A DNA stretch of 64,000 bases from Allobosea sp. 67-29 (GCF_001898115.1 NZ_MKSQ01000019.1:46697-110696), one strand, 5' to 3'; shown: positions 7,873 to 18,413, numbered from the stretch's first letter. Numbers and translations: made by a program. The notes: a model not told the origin generated them from the sequence alone.

Positions 7873-8679
7873 TCAGCGCCGGCGGCTCGCGGCGTAAAGC
7901 GCGATCGCCGTCGCGTTGGAGACGTTGAGGCTGGTGATCGCGCCGGGCACTTCGAGCCGGGCGACATGATCGCAGAGTTCGCGGGTCCGCTGGCGCAGAC
8001 CCTTGCCCTCGGCGCCCATCACCATGACGAGCGGCCGGCGCAGGGCGACCTCTTCGAGCGCGACATCGCCTTCCGAATCGAAGCCGAGGCGCAGGAAGCC
8101 GCGTTTGCCCAGCGTCTCCAGCGCGTCGCCGAGATTGCGGACGGCGACGAGCGGGACATGTTCGAGCGCGCCGGAGGCGGATTTCGCCAGCACGCCCGTC
8201 GCGGCCGGGGAGTGGCGGATGGTGACGATCACCGCCGCCGCGCCGAAGGCGGCAGCCGAGCGCAGGATCGCGCCGACATTGTGCGGGTCGGTGATCTGGT
8301 CGAGCGCGAGGACGACGGCATCGTCCGGCAGGCTGTCGAGATCGGGCGAGGGCAGGGGCTCACAGACCAGATAAAGTCCCTGATGCACCGAATCGGGCGT
8401 CAGCAGCCGATCGATCTCGGACGGGCGCACGAGTTCCGCCTCGACCGGCAAGTCACCGATCTCCTCCCGCAGGCGGCGCAGCGCATTCTCGGTGGCGAGC
8501 AGGCGCCGGAAGCGCCGGTGCGGGTTGCGCAGGGCCTCGACGACGGGGTGGACGCCATAGAGAACGGCCTCGTCGATATCGCCGGGACGGTGCGGCGGCG
8601 GGGCGCCGGCGCGGCGGGCATGACCGCCCGGCCGGTTGCCGGCCGGCCTGGCCTGTTTGGGACGGAATGGCGGCGCCAT
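7873..8679 (-). CDS. rlmB: 23S rRNA (guanosine-2'-O-)-methyltransferase, RlmB-type SpoU
   Basis: A 268-residue SpoU/TrmH-family methylase; RlmB methylates the 2'-OH of G2251 in the 23S rRNA P loop using S-adenosylmethionine. An N-terminal basic tail of about 38 residues is followed by the substrate-binding domain (VLYGVHPVVEALRNPHRRFRRLLAT). The catalytic knot domain has all three SpoU motifs: DPHNVGAILRSAAAFGA with the catalytic Arg, VMVMGAEGKGL, and SLNVSNATAIALY. The start at 8679 follows a GGAGAAA-type site; the ORF continuing to 9405 is antisense to the ATPase gene. Divergent from that ATPase gene. Confidence 0.9.
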   Translation of the reverse strand: MAPPFRPKQARPAGNRPGGHARRAGAPPPHRPGDIDEAVLYGVHPVVEALRNPHRRFRRLLATENALRRLREEIGDLPVEAELVRPSEIDRLLTPDSVHQGLYLVCEPLPSPDLDSLPDDAVVLALDQITDPHNVGAILRSAAAFGAAAVIVTIRHSPAATGVLAKSASGALEHVPLVAVRNLGDALETLGKRGFLRLGFDSEGDVALEEVALRRPLVMVMGAEGKGLRQRTRELCDHVARLEVPGAITSLNVSNATAIALYAASRRR

Positions 8680-8781
8680 CGCTTTCTCCAGAATTTCTCC
8701 GCCTGCCGTGCCACGGCACGGCGCTCTTGACCAGCGCGGAACGATCCGCGCGCCCCTCCTTCCCTTCGAAAGGTTCAAACC

Positions 8782-9336
8782 ATGGCAGATGCCAGTCAGC
8801 GCTTCGTGGTCATCACCGGCGGCCCGGGCTCTGGCAAGACTACCCTGATCGAGGCTCTCGCGGCTTCCGGCCATGCGGTGATGCCGGAAGCGGGCCGACA
8901 GGTCATCCGCGAGCAGCTCGCGGCAGGCGGGCAGGGGCTGCCCTGGGCCGATCGCGAGCGCTTCGCGGCATTGATGCTGGCCCGGGACCTGCGCAATCAT
9001 GCGGCGGCGCGGAGCAGGACCGGCTTCGTGTTCTTCGATCGCGGCATTCCCGACATCGCCGGCTATCTTTCGCTGTGCGGATTGCCTGTATCGCAAGCCG
9101 TCGAGCGGGCCGCCCGCGAATGCCGCTACCGCCGGAGCGTGTTCATCGCGCCGCCATGGCCCGAGATCTTCGCCGGGGATGCCGAGCGCAAGCAGGACTT
9201 CGCCGAGGCGCAGCAGACCTGTGAGGCGATGCTCCAAGCCTATCCGCGCTTCGGCTACGCGCTTCTGGAACTGCCGCGGGCGAGCATCGCCGAGCGCGTC
9301 GCCTTCATGATGAGGCATCTCGCAGCCCCGGCGTGA
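8782..9336 (+). CDS. small AAA-family ATPase / kinase-like protein
   Basis: The 184-residue product has a textbook Walker A (FVVITGGPGSGKTTL, residues ~9-23), a conserved MPEAGRQVIREQ segment and a Walker B-like FVFFDRGIPDIAGYL. This is the layout of the AAA_28 group, a P-loop family often annotated as ATP-binding protein and possibly a small-molecule kinase. The substrate is unknown. Family length is usual and the start is well placed after the GAAAGGTT region. A promoter region of about 100 bp is shared with divergent rlmB. Confidence 0.8.
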   Translation: MADASQRFVVITGGPGSGKTTLIEALAASGHAVMPEAGRQVIREQLAAGGQGLPWADRERFAALMLARDLRNHAAARSRTGFVFFDRGIPDIAGYLSLCGLPVSQAVERAARECRYRRSVFIAPPWPEIFAGDAERKQDFAEAQQTCEAMLQAYPRFGYALLELPRASIAERVAFMMRHLAAPA

Positions 9337-9398
9337 GCGCGTTTGCACAGGAACGGCCTTCCGACGGGAAGGAATTTGCGCCGGCGACCTTTTTGCCG

Positions 9399-9427
9399 TT
9401 GACACGCCGCGGCCCGGTCACCATAAG
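9399..9427 (+). promoter_or_regulatory. sigma-70 type promoter of tRNA-Tyr
   Basis: TTGACA (9399-9404), a 17-base spacer and CATAAG (9422-9427), about 80 bases upstream of the tRNA. The consensus -35 and optimal spacing make it a good housekeeping promoter candidate. Confidence 0.55.
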
Positions 9428-9505
9428 TCCGGCCGCGCCTGCCGGTCGTCACGACAGTGACATATCGGTGGCCCGCGGCTCGAAGAGCCGGTCATGGGCG
9501 CAGGC

Positions 9506-9590
9506 GGGGGAATGTCCCGAGCGGCAAAGGGGGCGGACTGTAAATCCGCTGGCTATGCCTTCGCAGGTTCGAGTCCTGCTTCCCCCACCA
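9506..9590 (+). tRNA. tRNA-Tyr (anticodon GUA)
   Basis: An 85-base class II tRNA: acceptor GGGGGAA/TTCCCCC, long variable arm, anticodon GTA in GGACTGTAAATCC, T arm GCAGGTTCGAGTCCTGC, discriminator A and encoded CCA (9588-9590). Seven T residues follow immediately (9591-9597) and probably end transcription. Confidence 0.97.
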
Positions 9591-9828
9591 TTTTTTTCCT
9601 AAGTATTTGATTTTTCTTTTTTTAGTGGCGTTCCCTGCGCCTGACGATGAGGTGTGGGAATAAGGCGTTCGATTTCGGTTCCGGAATCAGGAGCGCAGCG
9701 GCCTCTCGGGCAAGCCGAGTGCGGTTCGCTGCACGTGTGGCGCCAGCCTTGCGAAGGCCGTGGGTCGCTTCAACCCCGCGGCTCGTCCGAGCAGGCTGGC
9801 GACAACCTCGGCCTGATGCTTTTAACAG

Positions 9829-10575
9829 CTAGCTGTAGAAGATGCCGCCATCCACGTTCAGGGCCTGTCCGGTCACGAAGGCGGAATCGTCCGAAGCGAA
9901 GAACGCGACGGGACCCACGACATCCTCGGGATTCCCGAGCCTGTGGAGATCCGTGACTTTCTCGAAATACGCGACCCGCTCGGGGTCGCGCAGGTTGTTC
10001 ATGCCCATCTCTGTCTGGATGATGCCAGGGCAGACTGCATTCACGGTGATGCCGTACTGCCCCAATTCCATCGAGGCGACGCGGGTGAAGCCGACTACCG
10101 CTGATTTCGACGCGGCATAGTGCGACTGGCCGGGGCCGCCAGTGCGCGCGGCGAGTGAGGCGATGTTGACGATGCGGCCGTATCGCCGTTCCCGCATATG
10201 GGGGATCATCGCCTGGGTCATCTGGAAGACCCCACGCGCATTGACGGCGAGCGTCGTGTCCCAGAGTTCCGGCGTCAGCTCCTCGATCGAGGCGAGCTTC
10301 AGGATGCCGGCATTGTTGACGAGGGCGTCGACATGGCCGAGACCCTGCACCGCTTCCGCCACCGAGCGGCGGCAATCGGCGGGATCGCTGACATCGGCCA
10401 GAGCGATGACGCAACGGCGGCCGTGGTTGCCGATCTCGGCCGCGGTTTCATCCAGCGCGGCTTTCTGGGTCGCAAGATCGGTCAGCGCCAGGTCGTAGCC
10501 GCGCTCGGCGAGCCCGATGGCGATGGCGCGGCCGATGCCCCGGCTGGCGCCCGTGACGATGGCTTGTCTGGTCAT
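9829..10575 (-). CDS. short-chain dehydrogenase/reductase (SDR)
   Basis: A 248-residue classical SDR. It has the TGASRGIG cofactor motif (residues 8-15), NNAG, a catalytic Ser in NIASLAARTGG, the YAASK catalytic Tyr-Lys pair and the PGIIQTEM segment. An aspartate-bearing LTDLATQ at the end of strand 2 favours NAD(H) over NADP(H). It is the last gene of the aldolase-kinase-SDR unit, 19 bases after the kinase. With the IclR-type operator upstream of the aldolase gene, it probably oxidises a polyol, sugar acid or hydroxyacid intermediate; the substrate is unknown. A FabG-type role is less likely from context. Confidence 0.88.
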   Translation of the reverse strand: MTRQAIVTGASRGIGRAIAIGLAERGYDLALTDLATQKAALDETAAEIGNHGRRCVIALADVSDPADCRRSVAEAVQGLGHVDALVNNAGILKLASIEELTPELWDTTLAVNARGVFQMTQAMIPHMRERRYGRIVNIASLAARTGGPGQSHYAASKSAVVGFTRVASMELGQYGITVNAVCPGIIQTEMGMNNLRDPERVAYFEKVTDLHRLGNPEDVVGPVAFFASDDSAFVTGQALNVDGGIFYS

Positions 10576-10594
10576 GTCTGTTCTCGCAGCAGCT

Positions 10595-11563
10595 TCAGGA
10601 TAAGGGGCAGGTGGGCTTGCGCACCGGCAGGCTGTTCATCGCGTTCACGGTCTCGTCGAAGGAGACCAGATTCGCGCCGGAGCCGAGGCCGGTGGCGACG
10701 AGTGCAGCTGTCGCAGTCGCGAGGCGCGCGCATTCCGGAAGTGTCCAGCCGCGGGCAAGGCCGGCGATGAAGCCTCCGGAATAGGCATCGCCGCAGCCGG
10801 TGGTATCGCGCACCGGGACCTCGAAGGCCGGCATCGTGAACGCCTGGCCGTCTCGAGTCATGACGAAGGAGCCGTCCCCTCCGAGCGAAATCGCGCAGGC
10901 GCCGGCACCCTTGTCGAGGAAGAAGCGCGCGCAGGCGGCAGGATCGTGGGTTCCGACCATCGCGGCGGTCTCGTCGATGCTCGGCATGAAGAAATCGACC
11001 TCCGGCAGCAGCGGCTCCACCAATGCGAGGGTCTCGGCACGGGCCGAGATCAGGTCGAGCGTGGTGGTGCGGCCAGCTTTGCGCGCATCGGCGAGCAGTG
11101 CGCGCGATGGTTCGCCATCCATCGCCAGCAGCGAGCCGACACCGCCGAGATGGACGATCCGGCCCTCGCAGGCACGCGCCTGCGCTGCAGGCGAGATGCG
11201 CCAGCGGGCCGAGGCGCCGCGAGCATGGAGGGCGGGCCGCGATCCGTCGGGCCGGATCGGCAGAATAGTGGCGGAGGTCGGGCTGTCGGCGATGCGCTCC
11301 ATCACGGAGACGTCGATGCCGTCGCGCTTCAGCGCGTCCAGCACCCAGTCCGCCTTCTCGTCCGCGCCGACGGCGCCGACCGCGAGCGCCTTCAGCCCTA
11401 GCCGTGCGCAGGGTACGACGGTTCCGCCCGCGGTACCGGCGACCGTGAGGCGGATCTCATCGATCAGGTAGCGCGTGCCGCCGGGCGGAATCTCGGTGAC
11501 GGGCACGCCCAGGATATCGAGGATGTAGGAACCGCAGACGCTGACATCATGGGTGTGCGACAT
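10595..11563 (-). CDS. PfkB-family carbohydrate kinase
   Basis: A 322-residue ribokinase-fold protein. It has an N-terminal VCGSYILDILGVPVTEIPPGGT segment, the TVAGTAGGTVVPCARLGL glycine-rich PfkB signature 1 region, and the C-terminal signature VRDTTGCGDAYSGGFIAGLARG with the catalytic Asp in DTTGCGD. It phosphorylates a sugar or sugar acid with ATP in the cytoplasm. It lies between the class II aldolase and SDR genes, matching a dehydrogenase-kinase-aldolase route in which the aldolase cleaves a phosphorylated product. Which sugar is not evident. Confidence 0.88.
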   Translation of the reverse strand: MSHTHDVSVCGSYILDILGVPVTEIPPGGTRYLIDEIRLTVAGTAGGTVVPCARLGLKALAVGAVGADEKADWVLDALKRDGIDVSVMERIADSPTSATILPIRPDGSRPALHARGASARWRISPAAQARACEGRIVHLGGVGSLLAMDGEPSRALLADARKAGRTTTLDLISARAETLALVEPLLPEVDFFMPSIDETAAMVGTHDPAACARFFLDKGAGACAISLGGDGSFVMTRDGQAFTMPAFEVPVRDTTGCGDAYSGGFIAGLARGWTLPECARLATATAALVATGLGSGANLVSFDETVNAMNSLPVRKPTCPLS

Positions 11564-11611
11564 CGGAAGTCTTCTCGGAAAGAGAGGGAAAATGGCGGCG
11601 GCAGCGTCGGA

Positions 11612-12304
11612 TCAGGCGGCGCCGGTCGGATCTGCGGCCAAGGGCTTCCTCTCGCGCAGGCCGTATTGGCCCCAGCGCTTCAGGATGCTGTCGATCTCCT
11701 CGTCCGGCAGGAGCGGCGGCGTGCCGATCTGAAGGCAGCCATGATACTGTTTCGCCAGGGTCTCGACCTCGATGGCGAGCCACATCGCCTTGCGCAGGCT
11801 GACGCCGGTGGCGATCAGGCCGTGATGGGCCAGGAGACAGGCACGTCGTCCGGTCAGCGCCTCGAGCGCCAAACGTGACAGTTCCGCCGTGCCGTACTGG
11901 GCGTAGGGCGCGCAAGGGATGTCGTTCCCGCCAGCGGCGGCGATCATGTAGTGGATGGCAGGGATGGTCTTGTGCATGATCGCGAGGATCGTGCAGTAGG
12001 TCGGATGGGCGTGGACCACCGCCTGCGCCTCGGGCTTGGCCTTGAGGATGTCGAGGTGGAAGCGCCATTCGGTGGAGGGCACATTGCCTTCTCGCGCCTT
12101 CCAGCCGCCACCCCAGTCCATGAAGACAATGTCCTCCGGGGTCATCTGATCGTAGGGCAGTCCTGACGGCGTCAGCAGGATGCCGCCGTCGACGCGAACG
12201 CCGATATTGCCCGAGGTGCCCTGATTGATGCCCGACGCCGTCATCTCCCGGCAGGCGTCGACGATGGATTGCCGCAGATCGCGGTCGTCCTGGTTTCCTC
12301 CCAT
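11612..12304 (-). CDS. class II aldolase/adducin family protein (FucA-like)
   Basis: The 230-residue product has the family N-terminus (SGINQGTSGNIGVRV...LLTPSGLPYDQMTPEDIVFMD), the paired zinc-binding histidines in VVHAHPTYCTILA and the downstream LLAHHGLIATG. A glutamate in the STEWRFH segment fits the catalytic acid position of L-fuculose-phosphate aldolases. It probably cleaves a phosphorylated ketose or sugar acid to DHAP or a related fragment. It starts about 50 bases downstream of an IclR-type palindrome with its own predicted promoter, so it heads a separate transcript of aldolase, kinase and SDR. Confidence 0.87.
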   Translation of the reverse strand: MGGNQDDRDLRQSIVDACREMTASGINQGTSGNIGVRVDGGILLTPSGLPYDQMTPEDIVFMDWGGGWKAREGNVPSTEWRFHLDILKAKPEAQAVVHAHPTYCTILAIMHKTIPAIHYMIAAAGGNDIPCAPYAQYGTAELSRLALEALTGRRACLLAHHGLIATGVSLRKAMWLAIEVETLAKQYHGCLQIGTPPLLPDEEIDSILKRWGQYGLRERKPLAADPTGAA

Positions 12305-12353
12305 CCCGCAGAGCCTCCCCGCTCCGGCGATCCCCGGGCGGTGCCGACGATCT

Positions 12354-12408
12354 GTTCTGCAGTTCAGAACACAATTTCATTTTATTGAAAGCGCATGCAA
12401 CTTTTCAA
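12354..12408 (-). promoter_or_regulatory. promoter with IclR-type operator, aldolase-kinase-SDR unit
   Basis: On the minus strand, TTGAAA (12408-12403), an 18-base spacer and TAAAAT (12384-12379) form a promoter. Eight bases downstream of the -10 lies the palindrome GTTCTGAACTGCAGAAC (12370-12354), sharing the GTTCT-N7-AGAAC pattern of two sites in the 18.4-18.6 kb intergenic region. The position over the expected transcription start points to repression. Confidence 0.65.
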
Positions 12409-12436
12409 TGGCTGCATGCGGTACGGCGGACGAAGC

Positions 12437-13432
12437 TCAGCGCGAAACGTCGATCACCACGCGGCCGCGAATCCTGCCGGCGACAATGTCCTCCGCCAAC
12501 TCCGGCAGGGAGGACATCGGCTCGATGCGAGCGATCCGGCCGAGCTGCGCCTTGTCGAGATGCTTGGCCAGCGTCTTCCATGCGCTGTCGCGCTTCGCGG
12601 CCGGCGCCATCACGCTGTCGATGCCGAGAAGGCTCACGCCGCGCAGGATATGCGGCGCCACGGTCGCCGGAAGGTCCATGCCGCCCGCCAGTCCACAGGC
12701 CGCGACGGCACCACCATAGGCTGTCTGCGCCAGCACATTGGCCAGGGTCGTCGACCCCACGGAATCGACCGCGCCACCCCAGCGCTCCTTCTGCAGCGCG
12801 CCTCCCTTCTCCGCCAAGGCCGTCCGCTCTACGAAGGCGGTGGCGCCGAGCTCGGCAAGATAGGGGTGCGTCTCGGGTCTGCCGGTGGCGGCTGTGACGG
12901 TGTAGCCCTTGCGCGCGAGCAGGCTGATCGCGGTCGAGCCGACGCCGCCGGCCGCGCCCGTCACCAGCACCTCGCGGCCGCCCGGCGCGATCGCTCCCCA
13001 ACCCTCGAGGGCATCGATGCAGAGCGCGGCGGTATAACCGGCGGTGCCGATGCCCATGGCCTCCTCGAAGGTGAAGGCATCGGGCAGCGGCGTCAGCCAT
13101 TGGGGCTTGAGTCTCTGGAAGCGGGAATAGCCGCCCCATTCCGTCTCTGAAAGGCCCCAGCCATTGACCAGAACCTTGTCGCCGGCCTTCCAATCGGGCG
13201 AGCGGCTTTCGACGACCGTCCCTGCGAGGTCGATTCCCGCCACCATGGGCAGCCGGCGCGCGATCCGTCCCTTGCCGCTGATTGCGAGGCCGTCCTTGTA
13301 ATTCAACGTCGAGAAGGCGATGGCCACGAGCATATCATGATCGGGAAGATCCGCCACGGTCAGGTCCCGGAACTCGGCACGCGGGCGTCCGTCGTGCTCG
13401 ACGATTGTCATGGCGCGGAAGCTGTCGGTCAT
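12437..13432 (-). CDS. acuI: MDR oxidoreductase, AcuI/YhdH-type acryloyl-CoA reductase
   Basis: A 331-residue zinc-independent medium-chain reductase. It begins FRAMTIVEHDG, has LNYKDGLAISGKG and VAGIDLAGTVVES, a NADPH-binding VLVTGAAGGVGSTAISLLA Rossmann motif and the LLGIDSVMAPAAKRDSAWKTLA segment typical of AcuI/YhdH. No zinc-binding cysteines are present. AcuI reduces acryloyl-CoA to propionyl-CoA with NADPH, detoxifying acryloyl-CoA formed from 3-hydroxypropionate or DMSP. Its place in a cluster with two CoA-transferases makes a CoA-ester substrate plausible. It follows the IclR gene by 54 bases in the same orientation. Confidence 0.85.
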   Translation of the reverse strand: MTDSFRAMTIVEHDGRPRAEFRDLTVADLPDHDMLVAIAFSTLNYKDGLAISGKGRIARRLPMVAGIDLAGTVVESRSPDWKAGDKVLVNGWGLSETEWGGYSRFQRLKPQWLTPLPDAFTFEEAMGIGTAGYTAALCIDALEGWGAIAPGGREVLVTGAAGGVGSTAISLLARKGYTVTAATGRPETHPYLAELGATAFVERTALAEKGGALQKERWGGAVDSVGSTTLANVLAQTAYGGAVAACGLAGGMDLPATVAPHILRGVSLLGIDSVMAPAAKRDSAWKTLAKHLDKAQLGRIARIEPMSSLPELAEDIVAGRIRGRVVIDVSR

Positions 13433-13486
13433 GGCGGTGCCTTTCGCGGCGGTGTGGGTCCGGTCGTGCGGCGCATGGGGATGGCG

Positions 13487-14245
13487 TCAGTGCGGGGGCG
13501 AATGGCCGAGGGCCGTGCTGATCGACAGGGCGGCCTTTCGAACCTCTTCCGAGAACTGCTTCAACTCCTTGCGTTTCAGCCGGGAGTCGGGTCCCGATAT
13601 GCCGATCGCGCCGACGACCTCGCCGGCCCGGCCGAGGATGGCGCAGGCGCAGGCCGCGATGCCGTCCCGCCATTCGCCCTGCAGGACCACGGCGTAGCCC
13701 TGCTGACGGATCTGCGCGATATCGGCCATGAGCTCATCGAGCGTCACGCGGGTCGTCGCGGTGTAGCGCTTGAAGAGCGGCCGGAAGCGTTCGAGGGCCT
13801 CGTCGGGCTCATGCGCGAGCATGGCCTTGCCGGTCGCCATGGCGAATGCGGGCGCGCGCATGCCGACGCTGGTATGGGCACGGATCTGATGCTGGCTCTC
13901 GATCTTGTCGACATAGACCACGTCGGTGTCGTCAAGTACGGAGAGATGCACCGTCTCGCCTGTCGCTTGCGCCAGCTTCTCCATGGCCGGCCGCGCGGTG
14001 GAAACGAGGTCCATGCGCCTGACGACGCAGCTTCCGAGTTCCCAGATCTTCAGCGTCGGCTCGTAGGTGCTGACCGGCGGAGGCGCCTGCCGGACGAAAC
14101 CCTGGGCCTGAAGGGTCGCCAGCAGCCGATGGACATTGCTCTTGGTCAACCCGAGCTCGCCGGCGAGGTCCGTGATGCCGCGCGGCTTGCTGCTTCGTGC
14201 CAGAACCTCGAGGAGCCGGAGCCCCTTCGTGAAAGCCTTGTCCAT
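13487..14245 (-). CDS. IclR-family transcriptional regulator
   Basis: A 252-residue regulator. The N-terminal winged helix-turn-helix (FTKGLRLLEVLARSS..GITDLAGELGLTKSNVHRLLATLQAQGFV, residues ~5-51) is followed by an IclR effector domain (TGETVHLSVLDDTDVVYVDKIES...GMRAPAFAMATGKAMLA...GECA-like ACACAILGRAGEVVGAIGISGP). The start at 14245 gives the normal family length; the longer ORF adds non-IclR sequence. It is embedded in the leftward arm of the catabolic cluster and is the natural candidate to bind the three GTTCT-N7-AGAAC sites. That link is inference. Confidence 0.92.
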   Translation of the reverse strand: MDKAFTKGLRLLEVLARSSKPRGITDLAGELGLTKSNVHRLLATLQAQGFVRQAPPPVSTYEPTLKIWELGSCVVRRMDLVSTARPAMEKLAQATGETVHLSVLDDTDVVYVDKIESQHQIRAHTSVGMRAPAFAMATGKAMLAHEPDEALERFRPLFKRYTATTRVTLDELMADIAQIRQQGYAVVLQGEWRDGIAACACAILGRAGEVVGAIGISGPDSRLKRKELKQFSEEVRKAALSISTALGHSPPH

Positions 14246-14297
14246 CGTGTGACCCGTTTCCCCTGAGCCGGAAATCTCTATGCCCCGGCATAGGCGA

Positions 14298-14335
14298 CGG
14301 GAAGACGGCCGCCAACCGGGGCAGCCGCCTTCCCG
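14298..14335 (-). terminator. imperfect hairpin between binding-protein and IclR genes
   Basis: A 12-bp stem with one mismatch (CGGGAAGACGGC paired with GCCGCCTTCCCG, 14298-14309 and 14324-14335) lies after the binding-protein stop codon. It may cap the abundant transporter message while letting some transcription reach iclR. No T-run. A smaller palindrome, CTATGCCCCGGCATAG, follows at 14278-14293. Confidence 0.4.
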
Positions 14336-14343
14336 CCGGCCGG

Positions 14344-15435
14344 CTATTTGGCCAACAGCGCGTTGAGCTTCTCCTGCCCGAATTCCTCGTTGGTCGCGCG
14401 GCCGTCGTGTGCTGGGGCCCCCCAATAGTCAGGGCTCCATTCGATGGCCTGCGCCAGGTTCTTCGGGTTGTTGGCCCAGTAGGTGCTGATTTTCGGGTCG
14501 GCCGCGTCGAACACGACCGAAGAAGGCAGCGCGACCGGGAAATTCGACGTCAGCTCGGCGGCGCGCTTGGGGTCGAGCCGCCAGGACAGCACCTTGAGGG
14601 CGTTGTCGTAATTGGGCGCGCCCTTCGGGATCGAGAAGAAGTCGTAATAGACGAAGCCCTGGTTCCAGGTCAGCGCGACGGGGGCGCCTTCGAGGGCGAA
14701 TTTGCTCATCGAGCCGGTATAGGCCATGCACATGTCGGCCTCGCCGTCGAGGAGCAGCTGCGGCGGCTGCGCGGCCGTCGTCCACCATTTGGTGATATGC
14801 GGCTTGATCTCCGCGAGCTTCTTGAGCGCCCGCTCCATGTCGATCGGATAGAGCTTGTCCTGGGGCACGCCGTCCGCCATCAGCGCCGCCTCGAAGGTGA
14901 AGCGCGACCAGGCGGGCATGCAGCGCCGGCCCGGGAACTTCTTGACGTCCCAGAAATCGGCCCAGCTCTGCGGTTCGTTGCCGGGCTTGTACTTGTCCTT
15001 GTTCCAGGCGAGGCCGACGCCGATCACCTGCAGCGCGACGCCCTTGGGCCGCTTGAGGTTGTCCGGCATCGCCGCGAGCGTCTTCTGCGCGGATTCGGAG
15101 AGCTTCTTGTAGTCGATGTCCGCGAGGCAGCAGTCGCCGAGCAACTTGGTCTCCTGGTCGAAGATGAAGGCGAGATCCCAGGCCGCCTTGCCGGCATCCG
15201 CCTGGGCCTTCAGCCGCGGGCCGCTGCGGGCTTCCTGGACGGTCACGACCTTGATGCCCGTCTCCTTCTCGAACGGCCCGTACATGATCTTGCGCAGGGC
15301 TTCGCCGTAGGCGCCGCCCGGATCCTGCACGATCACCTCTTTGCTCTGGGCATGGGCGCTCTGCGCCAGGCCGGCAGGCAATGCCACGGTGGCCAGGACC
15401 GCAAGCATCCGCCAGGTCGTCATGCGTCTCGTCAT
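14344..15435 (-). CDS. ABC transporter substrate-binding protein, polyamine/Fe-type (PotD-like)
   Basis: A 363-residue periplasmic protein with a signal peptide (MTRRMTTWRMLAVLATVALPAGLAQSAHAQ). The mature part starts KEVIVQDPGGAYGEALRKIMYGPFEKETGIKV, typical of the PotD/AfuA class (SBP_bac_8-type fold), with PQSWADFWDVKKFPGRR as the conserved hinge segment. I chose the ATG at 15435 because GGGAGGG lies nine bases upstream; the ATG at 15444 abuts that site. It delivers an unidentified small, possibly charged, substrate to the fused permease encoded upstream. Confidence 0.9.
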   Translation of the reverse strand: MTRRMTTWRMLAVLATVALPAGLAQSAHAQSKEVIVQDPGGAYGEALRKIMYGPFEKETGIKVVTVQEARSGPRLKAQADAGKAAWDLAFIFDQETKLLGDCCLADIDYKKLSESAQKTLAAMPDNLKRPKGVALQVIGVGLAWNKDKYKPGNEPQSWADFWDVKKFPGRRCMPAWSRFTFEAALMADGVPQDKLYPIDMERALKKLAEIKPHITKWWTTAAQPPQLLLDGEADMCMAYTGSMSKFALEGAPVALTWNQGFVYYDFFSIPKGAPNYDNALKVLSWRLDPKRAAELTSNFPVALPSSVVFDAADPKISTYWANNPKNLAQAIEWSPDYWGAPAHDGRATNEEFGQEKLNALLAK

Positions 15436-15471
15436 GTGCTTCATCCCTCCCGTTTTTGTTTGATTTGTTAG

Positions 15472-17255
15472 TCAGGCGCCGGCGCGTGTCCGCGCCAGCA
15501 CCGGGCCGGCGAGCGCGAGCCCGATCACGACCAGCAGGACCTCGAGCGAGGAAACCACCGCCAGAACCGGGTTGAGCTGGTAGTTGATGTCGGCCCAGAG
15601 CATCAGCGGCAGCGTCTTCAACTGCGCGCTGGACAGGAACAACGACAGCACCAGTTCGTCGAAGGAGTGCAGGAAGGCGAAGAAGGCCGCTGCAGCGAGG
15701 CCGGGTGCGATCGCCGGCAACGTCACCGTGCGAAACACGGTGAGCGGGGGGGCGCCATGCAGGGCGGCCGCCTGTTCGAGCCGCCTGTCGACGCCCTGGA
15801 GCGCGGCCGAGACGATGATCACGACGAGCGGAATCCCGCCGATCGCATGGGCTGAGGCGAGCCCCCAGATCGTTCCCACGAGGTCGAAGCGCAGGAACAG
15901 GCTGTAGAGCGACAGACCGAGCACCACCGGCGGCACGATGACCGGGCTCACGAGCAGCAGCATGATGATCGATTTGCCGCGGATCTCGCTGCGCACGATT
16001 CCCATCGCGGCGGAGGCGCCGAGTGTCACCGAGATGATAGCCGAGGTGGCGGCGATCACCGAGGATTTCCAGAAGGCCTCCATCCAGTTGGGGTCGGAGA
16101 AGAACTTCTCGTACCAGCGCAGCGACAGCCCCGGCGGCGGGAAGGTGAGGTAGGAAGCGCTGCTGAACGAGATCACCATCACGACCAGGATCGGCAGGAT
16201 CAGCGTGGCGATGACGGCGCCGCCGAGAAGGATCACGGTCCAGCGGCCCCAGGCTGGGTTGAGCCGGCTCAGCAGCCGCAAGGCGGGCCAGCCGACACGG
16301 TCTGCAACTCCGGCGAGAAGCCGCCGCTGCGGAGTGGGCACCGCCTCATGCGCGGTTGCCGGACGAGGTTGCCCCTCCGCGAGCTGGCCGCCGCCCCAGA
16401 TGAAGGAGAAGCCGAGGAAGTGGCCGGCCAGCGCGACGAAGAGCAGCGTGATGATCAGCAGCACCACGGCCAATGCCTGAAGGAAGCCCTCGCTGCCGAT
16501 GAAATCGGCCTGTTGCACGATGTGCATCGCGAACATCTGGTCGCCCGGTCCGCCGAGCAGCGTCGGGGTGATGAAGAAGCCGAGAGCGGCCACGAAGACG
16601 AGCAGGAAGCCCGCGCCCATCCCGGGCAAGGTGAGGGGCAGGAGAATGCGCCAGAAGGTGGCGATCGGTCCGGCGCCGGAGGCTTGCGCGGCCCGCGGCA
16701 GCGCCACGTCGAGACGTGAGACGCTGGAATAGATGCTGAGCACCATGATCGGCAGCAGCACCGCCGTCATGCCGAGCAGGACCGTGCCGCGGTTGAAGAG
16801 GAACTGGGCGGGTTCGCCGAGCAGTCCGAGCCCGGTCAGGAGCTTATTGACCGGGCCGTTGCGGCCGAGCAGCACCATCCAGGCATAGGTGCGGATCAGG
16901 ATGGCGATGAAATAGGGCAGCAGCACTCCGGCCGTGACCAGGATTCTGGCGATGCCGGATGTACGCCGGATCAGGAGCGCCGTCGGGTAGCCGAGCAGCA
17001 GGCACAGCGTCGCTACGGTAAGGGATATCTGCATCGTCCGGACGAGCGCGTCCCAGTAGAGCGGCACCGAGAAGACGCGTTCGAAGAAGGTCGACCATGT
17101 CGGGCCGCTGACGCTGATGCGGAAGAGATCGACGACCGGCAACAGGTAGATGAAGCCGAGGAAGAGCGCGGCCGGCAGCAGGAGCAATGCCGGGTTGGAT
17201 AGCCTGACGGCGAAGCCCGCCGGGCGGCGAGGATGGGAGGCTGCGGCAAGGGCGG

Positions 17256-17259
<4 letters not shown>
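15472..17259 (-). CDS. fused double ABC permease (PotB-PotC type)
   Basis: About 595 residues holding two complete binding-protein-dependent permease domains in one chain. The first half (NPALLLLPAALFLGFIYLLPVVDL... to LAGHFLGFSFIWGG) carries an RAAQASGAGPIATFWRILLPLTLPGM EAA loop. A ~60-residue linker (QLAEGQPRPATAHEAVPTPQRR) leads to the second (WTVILLGGAVIATLILPILVVMVISFSS...) with its own loop, EQAAALHGAPPLTVFRTVTLPAIAPG. These are normally two separate genes, potB and potC. The start is best read as GTG at 17259, which overlaps the ATPase stop as GTGA; a TTG at 17274 is an alternative. No frameshift is seen at the junction. Confidence 0.85.
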
Positions 17260-18398
<1,139 letters not shown>

Positions 18399-18413
18399 CA
18401 CGTCTCTCCCGTC

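Noticed and set aside
9825..9836. 12-bp palindrome ACAGCTAGCTGT at the SDR stop codon
   Set aside because: Too short and lacking a loop or T-run; likely chance at a stop codon.
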